Part shown: in pieces, positions 46,328 through 55,138 of the stretch
Numbering within the stretch: the first letter of the stretch is position 1
How the letters are laid out: each line of letters starts with the position of its first letter
Assembly: GCF_000233715.2 (NCBI RefSeq)
Contig: NC_021184.1
Span: forward strand, 3,620,001-3,684,000
Length of the DNA stretch: 64,000 bases
Source of the DNA: Desulfoscipio gibsoniae DSM 7213
GTDB taxonomy: Bacteria > Bacillota > Desulfotomaculia > Desulfotomaculales > Desulfallaceae
Reading direction: 5' to 3'
Notes under the pieces: generated by a model
The model's input: only the letters and a program-made list of their open reading frames with translations
What the model was told of the DNA's origin: nothing
Databases searched by the model: none
Translations under genes and position numbers: made by a program

Positions 46328-46399
46328 ATTATTAGAATATTTATCCTAATAATGCCCGAAAACACTTCCGCCGGGACGGTTAAGCAACCGCCCGGCGGA
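46328..46399 (-). terminator. two hairpins between the PBP gene and murE
   Basis: On the minus strand the first element is CCGCCGGG with CCCGGCGG (46368-46398), extended by CGGTT/AACCG around a GCTT loop. The second is ATTATTAG with CTAATAAT (46328-46354). The first is followed by AAGTGTTTTC. Together they look like a leaky terminator or attenuator inside the dcw operon. Confidence 0.55.
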
Positions 46400-46516
46400 T
46401 AATTTATATATTAGTTGGTCAAGTATCAGCCATTCAAGGGACCTATTATAATTGAAAATCCATCTTCATGACTGGGTTATGACTCAAAATTATAGATGTT
46501 TTAGATAAATTTAATA

Positions 46517-48718
46517 TTAACCTCCATACGGATTGATTATATTGTTTTTTTCCTCGGCAGCGCTAGATCCCCCGGATGGCGTTTGATTATCGTCATCCTG
46601 ACCGGGCGGCGTAAATTTAACCTTCACGGATGTTCCACCGGTTACCTTGGTGCCCGGCTTAACGCTTTGCTCCACAGCTAGACCACTGCCTTCAGGCACC
46701 AGGCGCAAACCGATCTCCTCCAGTAAATTTCCCGCCTCCTTAATAGTCAAACCTTGCAAACTGGGTACTGTAACCAATTCTCCATCCTTACCATTTTGCT
46801 TGGCGGGCTGCAGCTTTAATATCACGCTGGTGCCGTTTTTAACCCGGGCCCCGGCACCGGGGGTCTGCTCGTGTACAATGTTGCCCTCCCCGCTGGTCTG
46901 GCATTGCAGACCAGCGGCTTTAAGAGCCTTAATGGCCTCATCAGTAGGATAGTTAACCACATTGGGCACTGTAACATCAGCAATGGGAGTCTCAACTTCC
47001 CAGGGTTGCTTGGGCTTTTTCTGACCGGGTATTTCGGGAAGCCCCATATAGCGCAAAGTATCCCGTGCAATAGCTTGAAATACAGGGGCCGCCACCACCC
47101 CACCATAATACGAGCCGCCCTGGGGCTCAGCGATTACTACCAGCATAACCATTTTGGGGTCATCAACGGGTGCCATACCGGCAAAGGATGCCACATACCG
47201 CCCGCTCACATAACCACCTTTTTCACCCACCACCTGGGCAGTGCCGGTTTTACCACCTACCCGGTAGCCCTCCACAAAGGCATTGCTACCTGTGCCTTCG
47301 GCCACCACGCTTTCCAGCAGACTCCGTAACTGGAGCGAGGTCTCCTTTGAAACGACCTGTCGTACTTTTTCAGGTTCAATTTTATCTACAGTTTTACCGT
47401 TATACCGTAATTCCTTGACTAGTTGCGGTTTCATCAGCATTCCGTCATTGGCCACCGTCGCAGCAGCAGAAATTAACTGAATTGGTGTTACTGCAATGGA
47501 TTGCCCGATGGACATGGTGGCTATATTAAGATTAGTGGCTTTTTTTTGCGAAATGGTTATCCCACTTGCCTCGCCAGGCAAGTTGATACCCAGGGGTGAC
47601 CCGAAACCAAAGGCCTTGATATATTTGTAAAAGTTATCCTTACCCAAGTCAAGACCCACTTCTATAAAACCCGGATTACAGGAATTTTGCACCACCTCGG
47701 CAAAAGTCTGGGTGCCGTGACCACCTGCCTTCCAGCAGCGTATATTGCGATCGGCAACCTTAATAAACCCCGGGTCATAGAAGCTATCCCCAACATGCAC
47801 TGTTCCCTCCTCCAGGGCTGAAGCGGCCGTTACAATTTTAAATGTTGAGCCGGGTTCGTAGTTATACCATATAGCGGGGTTCTTATCCCAGACTTCCCGA
47901 GGTTCCTCGGTCCATTGATTAGGATTAAAGGTGGGCCGGTTACCCATGGCCAAAATACCACCCGTTTCCGGATCCATAACAATGACCATGGCCAGCTTGG
48001 GATTATACTGGGCCACCACCTTGTCCAGCTCTCTCTCCACAAAATATTGGATGGTTTCATCAATGGTCAGCACAAGATCATATCCGGGCTTGGGAGGTAT
48101 GTATTGGTGAATGGCTTCCGGCACTTTACGTCCAGCAGCATCATACTCGGTAACAATACGTCCTGGCTGACCACGCAATTGAGCATCATAGCTTTTTTCT
48201 ATGCCAATTAGCCCTTGATTGTCCGTACCGGTAAACCCCAATACGTGAGGTGCCAAAGAAGGATGCATGTAATAACGCTTGCTCTCTTCCACAAAACCAA
48301 TGCCCGGGAGATTCAGCTCTCTGACTTTTTGGGATATCTCATTATCCACTTTTCGCTTTATCCATTCAAAGGCGGACTTTTTAGACAAGCTAGTGTACAG
48401 CTTATCTACATCCATACCCAATAGGGGAGCCAGCTTTTCAGCAGTTTCCTGTGGATTCTTCACCTGACCGGGCGTGGCATAGATGGAATCCACGCTAATA
48501 CTAGTTACCAATTCATTGCCATTGCGATCCATAATAGTACCCCGCTTGGCTTCCACCGGGATATCCCTCGTACGCACTTCCAACGCCTTTTTTTGCAATT
48601 CGTGCCCGTGGACAAATTGCACCCAAGCCAGCCTGCTCATCAATACCAAAAACAATACACTGGCTATAAGAAACACCCAGGTCAACCTTTTGCGCATACG
48701 CATATTGGTTCCGTACAT
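46517..48718 (-). CDS. spoVD: PASTA-domain penicillin-binding protein (FtsI/SpoVD type)
   Basis: Class B transpeptidase for septal wall or spore cortex. 733 residues: N-terminal membrane span (about 10-30), dimerisation domain, transpeptidase with EPGSTFK (active Ser), the SCN box in VQNSCNPGF and KTGTAQ, then two PASTA domains (VPNVVNYPTDEAIKALKAAG and VPSLQGLTIKEAGNLLEEIG). Bacillus has separate PbpB (two PASTA) and SpoVD (one); only one such gene is here, and it could fulfil both. ATG behind GGGGGTC. Confidence 0.93.
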   Translation of the reverse strand: MYGTNMRMRKRLTWVFLIASVLFLVLMSRLAWVQFVHGHELQKKALEVRTRDIPVEAKRGTIMDRNGNELVTSISVDSIYATPGQVKNPQETAEKLAPLLGMDVDKLYTSLSKKSAFEWIKRKVDNEISQKVRELNLPGIGFVEESKRYYMHPSLAPHVLGFTGTDNQGLIGIEKSYDAQLRGQPGRIVTEYDAAGRKVPEAIHQYIPPKPGYDLVLTIDETIQYFVERELDKVVAQYNPKLAMVIVMDPETGGILAMGNRPTFNPNQWTEEPREVWDKNPAIWYNYEPGSTFKIVTAASALEEGTVHVGDSFYDPGFIKVADRNIRCWKAGGHGTQTFAEVVQNSCNPGFIEVGLDLGKDNFYKYIKAFGFGSPLGINLPGEASGITISQKKATNLNIATMSIGQSIAVTPIQLISAAATVANDGMLMKPQLVKELRYNGKTVDKIEPEKVRQVVSKETSLQLRSLLESVVAEGTGSNAFVEGYRVGGKTGTAQVVGEKGGYVSGRYVASFAGMAPVDDPKMVMLVVIAEPQGGSYYGGVVAAPVFQAIARDTLRYMGLPEIPGQKKPKQPWEVETPIADVTVPNVVNYPTDEAIKALKAAGLQCQTSGEGNIVHEQTPGAGARVKNGTSVILKLQPAKQNGKDGELVTVPSLQGLTIKEAGNLLEEIGLRLVPEGSGLAVEQSVKPGTKVTGGTSVKVKFTPPGQDDDNQTPSGGSSAAEEKNNIINPYGG

Positions 48719-48744
48719 TAGCTAGACCCCCAATTTAGCGTAAC

Positions 48745-49278
48745 TTAACCAGTTTGGATACTGGCCCCCAACCTGCCAACCATATCGGCAAAAGTTCTAA
48801 TAAGCCAATTTTGTTCCCGCTGTTTTTCCTCAGGGCGATCCGGGATAACAGCTAGTGTTTTTCCGGCATCGTCGTCATTGATGGCAATATCCGTTTGCTG
48901 CTGCACCGGATTTACTTGCTGTATAACCACAATACGATCATTTTGTGGTTTAACCATGCCCAGCTTGTGCACCGCTATGGCCTCAATATTCTCCAAACTG
49001 GTCAATTGATTAACCTTTGCATATAAATCATGGCTCTCAACACGCAGCCGGGTTAGTTCCTTTTCCGCCGTACTAATTTGGTAACCAGTGATCAGCACCT
49101 GGGCATAATAAAAGGCAATAATTGCACAACAGCAAAAACAAAGCAACACCAATCCCGTTAAGGACAGCCGCTCCTTTCTGAGTAGCCCGCGCACTGCCTG
49201 ACGCCTGCGCATATGCTTGTTTTGAACCGGCATCTCCGGTAAACCATAGTATTCCGCCTTTTCCCTGGCTACTATCAA
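48745..49278 (-). CDS. ftsL: FtsL-like cell division protein
   Basis: 177 residues: basic cytoplasmic tail of about 40 residues, one membrane span (about 41-62, rich in Cys and Leu), a coiled coil (about 66-95), then the family-type LENIEAIAVHKLGMVKPQ. FtsL stabilises DivIB and DivIC at the septum. TTG start, 10 bases after GGAGG. It is recognised mainly by place (rsmH-ftsL-PBP) and architecture. Confidence 0.85.
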   Translation of the reverse strand: MIVAREKAEYYGLPEMPVQNKHMRRRQAVRGLLRKERLSLTGLVLLCFCCCAIIAFYYAQVLITGYQISTAEKELTRLRVESHDLYAKVNQLTSLENIEAIAVHKLGMVKPQNDRIVVIQQVNPVQQQTDIAINDDDAGKTLAVIPDRPEEKQREQNWLIRTFADMVGRLGASIQTG

Positions 49279-49281
49279 AAC

Positions 49282-50268
49282 TTATTCACCCTCCCGGCTG
49301 TTTAGAACAGAGCCTATTTTTTCCACAACCCGCAGCTTGGCGCTGCGGGCACGGGGGTTTTCATTCAATTCTTCACTGGATGGGGTTATTGGCCGCCTAG
49401 TTACTAGTTTAATTTGAGGCTTTTGGCCACATACACATACTGGAAACTGTGGCGGACACTTACACGGCTGAGCCAGTTCTTTAAACGTTTCCTTGGCAAT
49501 GCGATCCTCCAGTGAATGGAAGGTAATTACACAAAGCCTGCCGCCTGGTTTAAGCCGTTCCACGGCCGCCTGTAAAGCACCGGTTAGAATATCCAGCTCA
49601 TTATTTACCGCAATGCGCAGTGCCTGAAAGGTACGCTTGGCTGGGTGCGGTCCCTCTCGCCGGGCCCGGGCGGGAATGGCTTTTTTGATTATCTCCACCA
49701 AATCCCCGGTGGTGGAAATCTCATTGTGTTTTCTGGATTTAATAATATAAGCAGCTATTTTCGACGCCCAACGTTCTTCTCCATAACGTTTGATAATAGA
49801 GGCCAGTTCCTGCTCGGACAACTCATTCACCAAATCCCTGGCTGTGACCGGACCGGCGGTATCCATACGCATATCCAGCGGCGCATCATGCATATAACTA
49901 AACCCTCGACCAGGGTTGTCCAGCTGATAAGAACTTACCCCCAGGTCAAACAGAAAACCATCCACAGTATCCAGTCCCAACTCCTCCAGTACCCGTGGTA
50001 TTTCTTTAAAATTTGATCGAACCAAAATATACCGCCCTGTAAAAGGGGACAATTTTTCACCCGCCGCCGCCAGTGCATCTGCGTCCTGGTCCAGTCCCAC
50101 CAAATGCACTCCGGAACCGGTGGACTTCAATAAGGCACAGGCGTGCCCACCCCCGCCTACAGTGCAGTCAACAAAAACCCCTGCTGCACCGGGGTTTAAT
50201 CCTGTCAACACTTCACCCACCATAATGGGTATGTGCCTGAAAGGTAAATTGTAATCCTCAGTATGCAA
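49282..50268 (-). CDS. rsmH: 16S rRNA m4C1402 methyltransferase RsmH
   Basis: SAM-dependent methyltransferase acting on the ribosomal P site. 328 residues. SAM loop [24 protein letters not shown] and [16 protein letters not shown], and the C-terminal [16 protein letters not shown] 50268 is favoured since AAGGTG is 6 bases upstream; a GTG three codons earlier is also in frame. It lies 20 bases after mraZ. Confidence 0.97.
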   Translation of the reverse strand: MHTEDYNLPFRHIPIMVGEVLTGLNPGAAGVFVDCTVGGGGHACALLKSTGSGVHLVGLDQDADALAAAGEKLSPFTGRYILVRSNFKEIPRVLEELGLDTVDGFLFDLGVSSYQLDNPGRGFSYMHDAPLDMRMDTAGPVTARDLVNELSEQELASIIKRYGEERWASKIAAYIIKSRKHNEISTTGDLVEIIKKAIPARARREGPHPAKRTFQALRIAVNNELDILTGALQAAVERLKPGGRLCVITFHSLEDRIAKETFKELAQPCKCPPQFPVCVCGQKPQIKLVTRRPITPSSEELNENPRARSAKLRVVEKIGSVLNSREGE

Positions 50269-50287
50269 ATCAATCACCTTAATTTAT

Positions 50288-50725
50288 TTAAATGCCGAGA
50301 TCAAAATCTACAATCTTTTCGGCAATTTCTTCTACCGACGAAGCAGATTTTGTATTATATTCTTCCCAGCGATCCTTGGCCCAAACCTCTACCCGGCTGG
50401 ATATACCAACCACCACCACTTCTTTCTCCAGTCCGGCGTACTCTCTGAGGTTGGCCGGTATTAATACTCTTCCCTGTTTATCCAATTCGCACTCAGCAGC
50501 ACCGGCAAAGAAAAATCTAACGAAGGCCCGAGCATCAGCTCGAGTAAAGGGCAGGGAACGCATTTTTTGTTCCAATGCAGACCATTCTTGCGGAGGGTAT
50601 GCGAACAGACAGCCGTCCAAACCCTTGGTAATGATGAATTTATCGCCCAGGCCTTCGCGGAAGCGGGCAGGCACAATAAGCCTTCCTTTAGCATCTATAG
50701 TATGCTGGTATTCACCCAAAAACAT
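50288..50725 (-). CDS. mraZ: transcriptional regulator MraZ
   Basis: 145 residues with two SpoVT/AbrB-type repeats: [20 protein letters not shown] and the second [17 protein letters not shown]. MraZ binds repeats in its own promoter and controls the dcw operon. ATG 50725 matches the family start; a GTG three codons upstream is less likely. Its likely binding site is visible 30-55 bases upstream. Confidence 0.97.
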   Translation of the reverse strand: MFLGEYQHTIDAKGRLIVPARFREGLGDKFIITKGLDGCLFAYPPQEWSALEQKMRSLPFTRADARAFVRFFFAGAAECELDKQGRVLIPANLREYAGLEKEVVVVGISSRVEVWAKDRWEEYNTKSASSVEEIAEKIVDFDLGI

Positions 50726-50756
50726 GCCGGGCACCCCACTGTGCTACATTTAAAAA

Positions 50757-50781
50757 CCACTTTACCCCACTTTGTACCACT
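50757..50781 (-). promoter_or_regulatory. MraZ-binding box upstream of mraZ
   Basis: Three AGTGG units on the minus strand at an exact 10-bp period (complement of 50777-50781, 50767-50771 and 50757-50761). A fourth AGTGG lies at 50736-50740. MraZ is known to bind direct GTGG-type repeats of this period. The box lies at or just after the proposed transcription start. Confidence 0.82.
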
Positions 50782-50789
50782 ACTTATTC

Positions 50790-50818
50790 ATTCTATATCT
50801 TTTTAAAATCTCCTTCAA
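50790..50818 (-). promoter_or_regulatory. candidate promoter of the dcw operon
   Basis: TTGAAG (50813-50818) and TAGAAT (50790-50795) on the minus strand, 17 bases apart. The expected start point falls next to the first MraZ repeat. Confidence 0.6.
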
Positions 50819-50981
50819 GGTTTCTAACTCCTGGCCGAAAATTTTCCCGCACAAATAAATTAAACCAGAGCTGTAAGCTTCTGGTTGTAAATAAACTATC
50901 TTATACCATATTTACAATTAATTTTAATGAGAAAATGGTACTCGTAAGACGATCGCATGTAGGTGTATTGTTCTAGCTAAG

Positions 50982-51788
50982 CTAAAAAGTCCAAAAGTTG
51001 ACTTTATTACCTGACCGAAATACCACATCCGCATAACCAACTTCCCGCAAAAGTTGCCGAACACTATCGAATGCATACCCCACCTGCCCGGGCTCATGGG
51101 CATCAGAGCCCGTGGTTACTGGTACGGCATAATTTCGACATGCCTGCAGCAGGCCTATTGCCGGGTATATTTCCTTTGCGGGTACTCTTAATCCAGCAGT
51201 ATTAATCTCTACACCAACTCCTGCCTCGGCAAATATGCGGGCAGTTTTGTCATATACCTCCTGCAGGTTACCCTGTGGCCGGTAACCGAATTTTTTAATC
51301 AGGTCCGGGTGGGCCATTACATGAAAAAGCCCGCTCCGGGCAGCCTGCCATACCAAACCGAAGTATCGGGAGAACAAGTCGTCTATATTTATGTACTTAT
51401 ATTGATCCAAATAAGCCGGGTTATCAAACCCCCATCCATCTATGTAATGCACCGACCCCAGCACGTAATCAAACGGATATCGGTCCAGTATTTTTTGAAG
51501 CTCCATCTCAAAGCCGGGCACGTAGTCAGCCTCAATGCCCAGTCTTATGGGGATACCAGGATAAGCTACCCGCAGTCGTTCCACTTCCGCCACATATTCT
51601 GCCAGGCTTTCCAAAGTCATGGCAATTCCTGGATCCCGGTCGCGATCATTCAACCAATACATGGGAATGTGATCAGCAAAACCCATTTCCGGCAGACCTA
51701 ATTCCAAGGCCTTTTCAACGTATTCCCACATTTCCCCCGTGGCATGCCCGCAGCGGGCAGTATGTATATGATAATCCGGCAAAAGCAT
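50982..51788 (-). CDS. PHP-family phosphatase, histidinol-phosphatase type
   Basis: 268 residues. PHP metal motifs: DYHIHTARCGHATG at the N-terminus, GFADHIPMYW, LGIEADYVPGFE, GSVHYIDGW, HPDLIKKFG and TTGSDAHEPGQVG near the end. This is the layout of HisK/HisJ-type histidinol phosphatases, but no his genes are nearby, so the substrate is uncertain. ATG 51788 follows GAGGCGG; the longer frame to 51854 lacks a site. It is divided from the dcw operon by the mraZ promoter. Confidence 0.88.
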   Translation of the reverse strand: MLLPDYHIHTARCGHATGEMWEYVEKALELGLPEMGFADHIPMYWLNDRDRDPGIAMTLESLAEYVAEVERLRVAYPGIPIRLGIEADYVPGFEMELQKILDRYPFDYVLGSVHYIDGWGFDNPAYLDQYKYINIDDLFSRYFGLVWQAARSGLFHVMAHPDLIKKFGYRPQGNLQEVYDKTARIFAEAGVGVEINTAGLRVPAKEIYPAIGLLQACRNYAVPVTTGSDAHEPGQVGYAFDSVRQLLREVGYADVVFRSGNKVNFWTF

Positions 51789-51840
51789 AGCCACCGCCTC
51801 ACTTTCTATTATTAATTTATGTTCTATTTGTTCATATAGG

Positions 51841-51873
51841 CAGAAATCCCGCAAACTTAATGCAGGATTTCTG
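51841..51873. other. 12-bp hairpin upstream of the PHP gene
   Basis: CAGAAATCCCGC and GCAGGATTTCTG pair at 11 of 12 positions around a 9-base loop. On the minus strand it is 105 bases after the MetE-like stop and 53 before the PHP start. No U-tract, so it may be a leader structure or a weak terminator. Confidence 0.4.
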
Positions 51874-51977
51874 TATCTTCTTTAAAATATGTGACTGTTG
51901 CTGGCCGCTAAATTATTTGGATCGTCCCTCAAAAGCCGGATAATGTCTTATCGGCATGTTCGCAAACCTATCCCTTA

Positions 51978-53069
51978 TCATGTAGCAGCCGCCATTTCCA
52001 TAACTTTCTCTGAAACCTCCCTGGTCAGCAAATAAATCCGCTCCGCCAGTGCAGGCTCCAAAAGTCCTGTGCCGCAGGCCGGGGTTATCAGGCTTTGCCG
52101 CAGCAGTGTCGCCCGATCCATGCCACGCTGTTCAAGCTCAGCCCATAGTTTTTCCAACCTGGCCAGCAGCGTATCAGAATCTTCATCAAAAGCTTTATCC
52201 AGCGTGGGTACGATACCCCAGGCTATTGCACCGCCTTGCTCCATATATTTGTTCATTTCATTCACGTAGGGAAGTAGTGATTCACCGAACTGGTAAGCGT
52301 CCAAATTGACTATCTCCAGATTAGCTTCGTACAACACCGACCAATCAATGGCGTCACAGGAGTGCACCCCGGCCAGTCCGCCGGCTATGTGTATACCAGC
52401 AAAAACCGCTTTTAAGTCACTAATTACCATTTCACGGGTAACGGTGATGTAACTGCTGCTGCCATACACCCGCACCCCGGGCTCGTCAACGAAAATAATC
52501 GCCGGCAAGCCTGTTTTAGCCAATTCAGCCGCCTGCCAGCGGGCATGCATGGCCAGCGTTTTAACCAGCACATCCCGCAGCTGGTCTTCATAGTAAGCCA
52601 ACCGGCCCCGTTCATCCTTTAGCTGAAATCCAATAGTCAGCGGCCCAGCCAGGTGACCTTTCAAATAGCGGGCTGTACCAGTGCCACCAGCCTGCATGTC
52701 CTCCATAAAAGCATAAAAGCCCGAGGCAGATGCCGGGGGAAAAGCAAATGTTTTGAGAGCTTCATCATCCCCAGATTCAGCAGCCAAATAGATAGAATAA
52801 AACTCGGTTAACCGGTTGGGCCAGTCCCGGTTATCCACCGGAAACACCACTTTATCCCCTCTTTTTTCCAACAGGCCCATCCTAACCAGGGGGTCAAGAA
52901 ACTGGTGTACAAACCCCTCGTTCCCACTCCGCCGGGGCAATTGTGGCCAGTGGGGAATATTTGGCATATTCTGCTTGATTAGCTGCAACGCAGGACCGGG
53001 CTCCCCAAAAGGCATACTGCCAATACCGGTAGCCAATCCCCGGGGTAAAAATTTCAATGCGGTTGTCAA
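51978..53069 (-). CDS. MetE C-terminal-like (cobalamin-independent methionine synthase-like) protein
   Basis: 363 residues resembling only the C-terminal catalytic barrel of MetE. It has ATGIGSMPF near the start, PAIIFVDEPGVR, GVHSCDAIDWS (His-x-Cys zinc ligands) and TPACGTGLLEP (third ligand, Cys). Such short archaeal/anaerobe-type forms may take methyl groups from a corrinoid protein rather than folate. Start TTG 53069 lies 7 bases after GGAGGG. The neighbouring PHP and patatin-like genes give no clear pathway. Confidence 0.8.
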   Translation of the reverse strand: MTTALKFLPRGLATGIGSMPFGEPGPALQLIKQNMPNIPHWPQLPRRSGNEGFVHQFLDPLVRMGLLEKRGDKVVFPVDNRDWPNRLTEFYSIYLAAESGDDEALKTFAFPPASASGFYAFMEDMQAGGTGTARYLKGHLAGPLTIGFQLKDERGRLAYYEDQLRDVLVKTLAMHARWQAAELAKTGLPAIIFVDEPGVRVYGSSSYITVTREMVISDLKAVFAGIHIAGGLAGVHSCDAIDWSVLYEANLEIVNLDAYQFGESLLPYVNEMNKYMEQGGAIAWGIVPTLDKAFDEDSDTLLARLEKLWAELEQRGMDRATLLRQSLITPACGTGLLEPALAERIYLLTREVSEKVMEMAAAT

Positions 53070-53178
53070 CAAAAATCCCTCCACCAAAGTTTTTTAGTAT
53101 AATCATGCAAAGATAATTAAAGGCCTTCTAAATACCTGACATAATATCACTTGGTTTTTATGTGTTAAATCGGTAAAC

Positions 53179-54150
53179 TTAATTATATAGCTTTCGCTTA
53201 ATTTCATCCAGACTTTTAAGCGCCGCCAGTTCCCCCTGCTTAATGAAATACCTGGTGTGCTTAATATCCCAGGGATCCGCATTAATCAACGGCCGTATCA
53301 CTACATTAGCATAACGTTCCAGTTTTAGATTAATCCCTTCGGAAATTACAATTTCAAAACTATTAGCTAAAAGTTTAATTATATTGCTTATTCCGTCCAC
53401 ACGACGACCGCTGTATCCCACATCCACGGCAATAACGAAATCAGCTCCCATGCAGCGCAGTATATAAGCGGGCACATTTTCACGGACACCTCCGTCCACC
53501 AGCAGGCGATCATTCACCCGTATTGGTTCAAAAATTCCCGGCACGGCGGAACTGGCCCGTGCAGCCAGAGCCACCGGCTGGCCTTTGATGAACACGTCCT
53601 CGGGTGGAACCACTGTTCGCACATCTACAGATATACTGCCCGCTGCACTGTTCGGCGATTCAACTATTAAAGGCTGTACTGGGTTAGCAACGGGATCACC
53701 TTCGACAAACACAACAAGCGTACCATCCCGGGCATCCACAGCTGTAATACCCAGTGGAATTTCGGTTTGTCCAAACAAACGGTTCTGACCCAAAAACTTG
53801 TGAAGCAGTGCCTTTAGTTTGTTACCCTGCATTAATCCCATCGGACTGCGTACCGGGTAGGGAAGGTGCAATATACGGAATATAATATCCCCTGCTATTA
53901 ACAGCAAATTTAAAAGCATGGTTCCATGTTCAAAAATATTTTGGGAACGCAATTCCATGGCTATTTCCTCTATATGCTCCGGGCTGTATCCCGATGCATA
54001 CATAGCAGCCACAATGCTGCCGGAACTTGTTCCCGCCACCATGTCAATGGGTATGCCTGCTTTTTTTAAAACTTTCAGCACCCCAATATGAGCCATGCCC
54101 CGGATAGCCCCGCCGCCCAAAGCCAGCCCCACCATCGGCCTTGTAGACAT
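53179..54150 (-). CDS. patatin-like phospholipase (RssA/YlbK type)
   Basis: 323 residues. Ser-Asp dyad hydrolase: oxyanion loop GGGAIRGMAHIGVLK, nucleophile GTSSGS, and Asp in LLVDGGVREN. The family includes RssA and Bacillus YlbK; probably a lipid acyl hydrolase at the inner membrane face. ATG 54150 is about 6 bases after GGCGGTGG; an in-frame extension to 54168 has no site. A small coiled-coil gene precedes it. Confidence 0.93.
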   Translation of the reverse strand: MSTRPMVGLALGGGAIRGMAHIGVLKVLKKAGIPIDMVAGTSSGSIVAAMYASGYSPEHIEEIAMELRSQNIFEHGTMLLNLLLIAGDIIFRILHLPYPVRSPMGLMQGNKLKALLHKFLGQNRLFGQTEIPLGITAVDARDGTLVVFVEGDPVANPVQPLIVESPNSAAGSISVDVRTVVPPEDVFIKGQPVALAARASSAVPGIFEPIRVNDRLLVDGGVRENVPAYILRCMGADFVIAVDVGYSGRRVDGISNIIKLLANSFEIVISEGINLKLERYANVVIRPLINADPWDIKHTRYFIKQGELAALKSLDEIKRKLYN

Positions 54151-54211
54151 AAAAAACCACCGCCTCATCTCAAGTTACTACCATTGTATGAAAAGGCGAT
54201 GGTATGGTGTG

Positions 54212-54361
54212 CTATTCTTCACGTTGCAACCGGCACAACTCTTCTTCCAACTCTTCCAACCGTTCAACCATAACAGGCTTAATAGAATGAGCTGGAAACC
54301 TCTTTTTCAAGTCGGCGATTTGCGCTTCCAACTCCTTAATCTTTAATTCCCTCTCAGACAG
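54212..54361 (-). CDS. 49-residue coiled-coil microprotein with apparent CTG start
   Basis: Sequence opens SERELKIKELEAQIADLKKR after the start, then FPAHSIKPVMVERLEELEEE and LCRLQREE, a Leu-heptad coiled coil. An in-frame stop lies two codons before a CTG (54361), so no ATG, GTG or TTG is available ahead of the coding pattern. GAGGGGTG is 6 bases before the CTG. It lies 60 bases upstream of the patatin-like gene and may share its transcript. Function unknown. Confidence 0.6.
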   Translation of the reverse strand: MSERELKIKELEAQIADLKKRFPAHSIKPVMVERLEELEEELCRLQREE

Positions 54362-54400
54362 GTTTTACACCCCTCTTTATATGAAAAATAAATTTGCGCC

Positions 54401-54450
54401 GGCTACTGGCTGTTTTCCATTCATAATTGTGCCGCATCGCGGCATGCAAT
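54401..54450 (-). repeat. GGCTACTGGCT intergenic repeat, copy A
   Basis: Plus strand: GGCTACTGGCTGTTTTCCAT then, 10 bases on, a GCCGC-ATC-GCGGC hairpin followed by AT. A second copy lies at 61843-61888. Both are in gaps between genes. Confidence 0.65.
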
Positions 54451-54526
54451 TCAAATAACAATTTCAGTGGCACAGGCGCGAAGACACCAACTAACTATAC
54501 AGCGATCATCAAGATCCACTTAGGCG

Positions 54527-54982
54527 TTATGGCTTCTTCATCTTAAGTGCACATTCACGGCATTTGCCAAAAATTTTCAGCTCATGGTCAGTAATGGTAA
54601 AATCATAAGTATCGGTAACCCGCTCTTCCAAATCCTCCAGTAAATCTTCATTCATCTCTATAATTTTGCCACATTTTACACAAATAAGATGGTGATGTCT
54701 GTGTCCATCTTTATCTTCCGTACTAAACTCATAACGTTTGCGACCGTCTCCAAAATCCATGCTTTGTATGATATCGAAGTTGGAAAAAAGCTCCAACGTG
54801 CGATAAACCGTAGCCAATCCAACATCAGGGACCTTTTTTTTCACCAGGTTATACACTTCTTCGGCACTAAGGTGCTTATCCTTGTTTTCCAGCAGCACGC
54901 AAAGAACATGTTCGCGCTTGGGAGTCATCTTATACTCGTGGGCGCGCAGTTTTTCCTCCACTTCCCCAATTACCCCGCGCAT
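54527..54982 (-). CDS. fur: Fur-family metal-dependent regulator
   Basis: 151 residues. Winged helix in TPKREHVLCVLLENKDKHLS and GLATVYRTLELF; metal site HRHHHLICVKCGKIIE and C-terminal CREC for a structural zinc. It could be Fur, PerR or Zur: the sequence alone does not decide. feoA/feoB 4.5 kb away with a Fur-like box makes iron control plausible. ATG 54982 is chosen by family length; the frame extends further without a site. Confidence 0.9.
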   Translation of the reverse strand: MRGVIGEVEEKLRAHEYKMTPKREHVLCVLLENKDKHLSAEEVYNLVKKKVPDVGLATVYRTLELFSNFDIIQSMDFGDGRKRYEFSTEDKDGHRHHHLICVKCGKIIEMNEDLLEDLEERVTDTYDFTITDHELKIFGKCRECALKMKKP

Positions 54983-55138
54983 TGAACCACCACCAAAAGT
55001 TTCTTCTATATAAGTAGTATATAAAATATCGCACCTCCCTGTCAATATGAACGTATGTCAACAATTATGATTTAAGTCATATCCCTGTTCCCATGACCAT
55101 AAACAAGTAGTATATGCTCAATTCAAGGAGGACGGATA

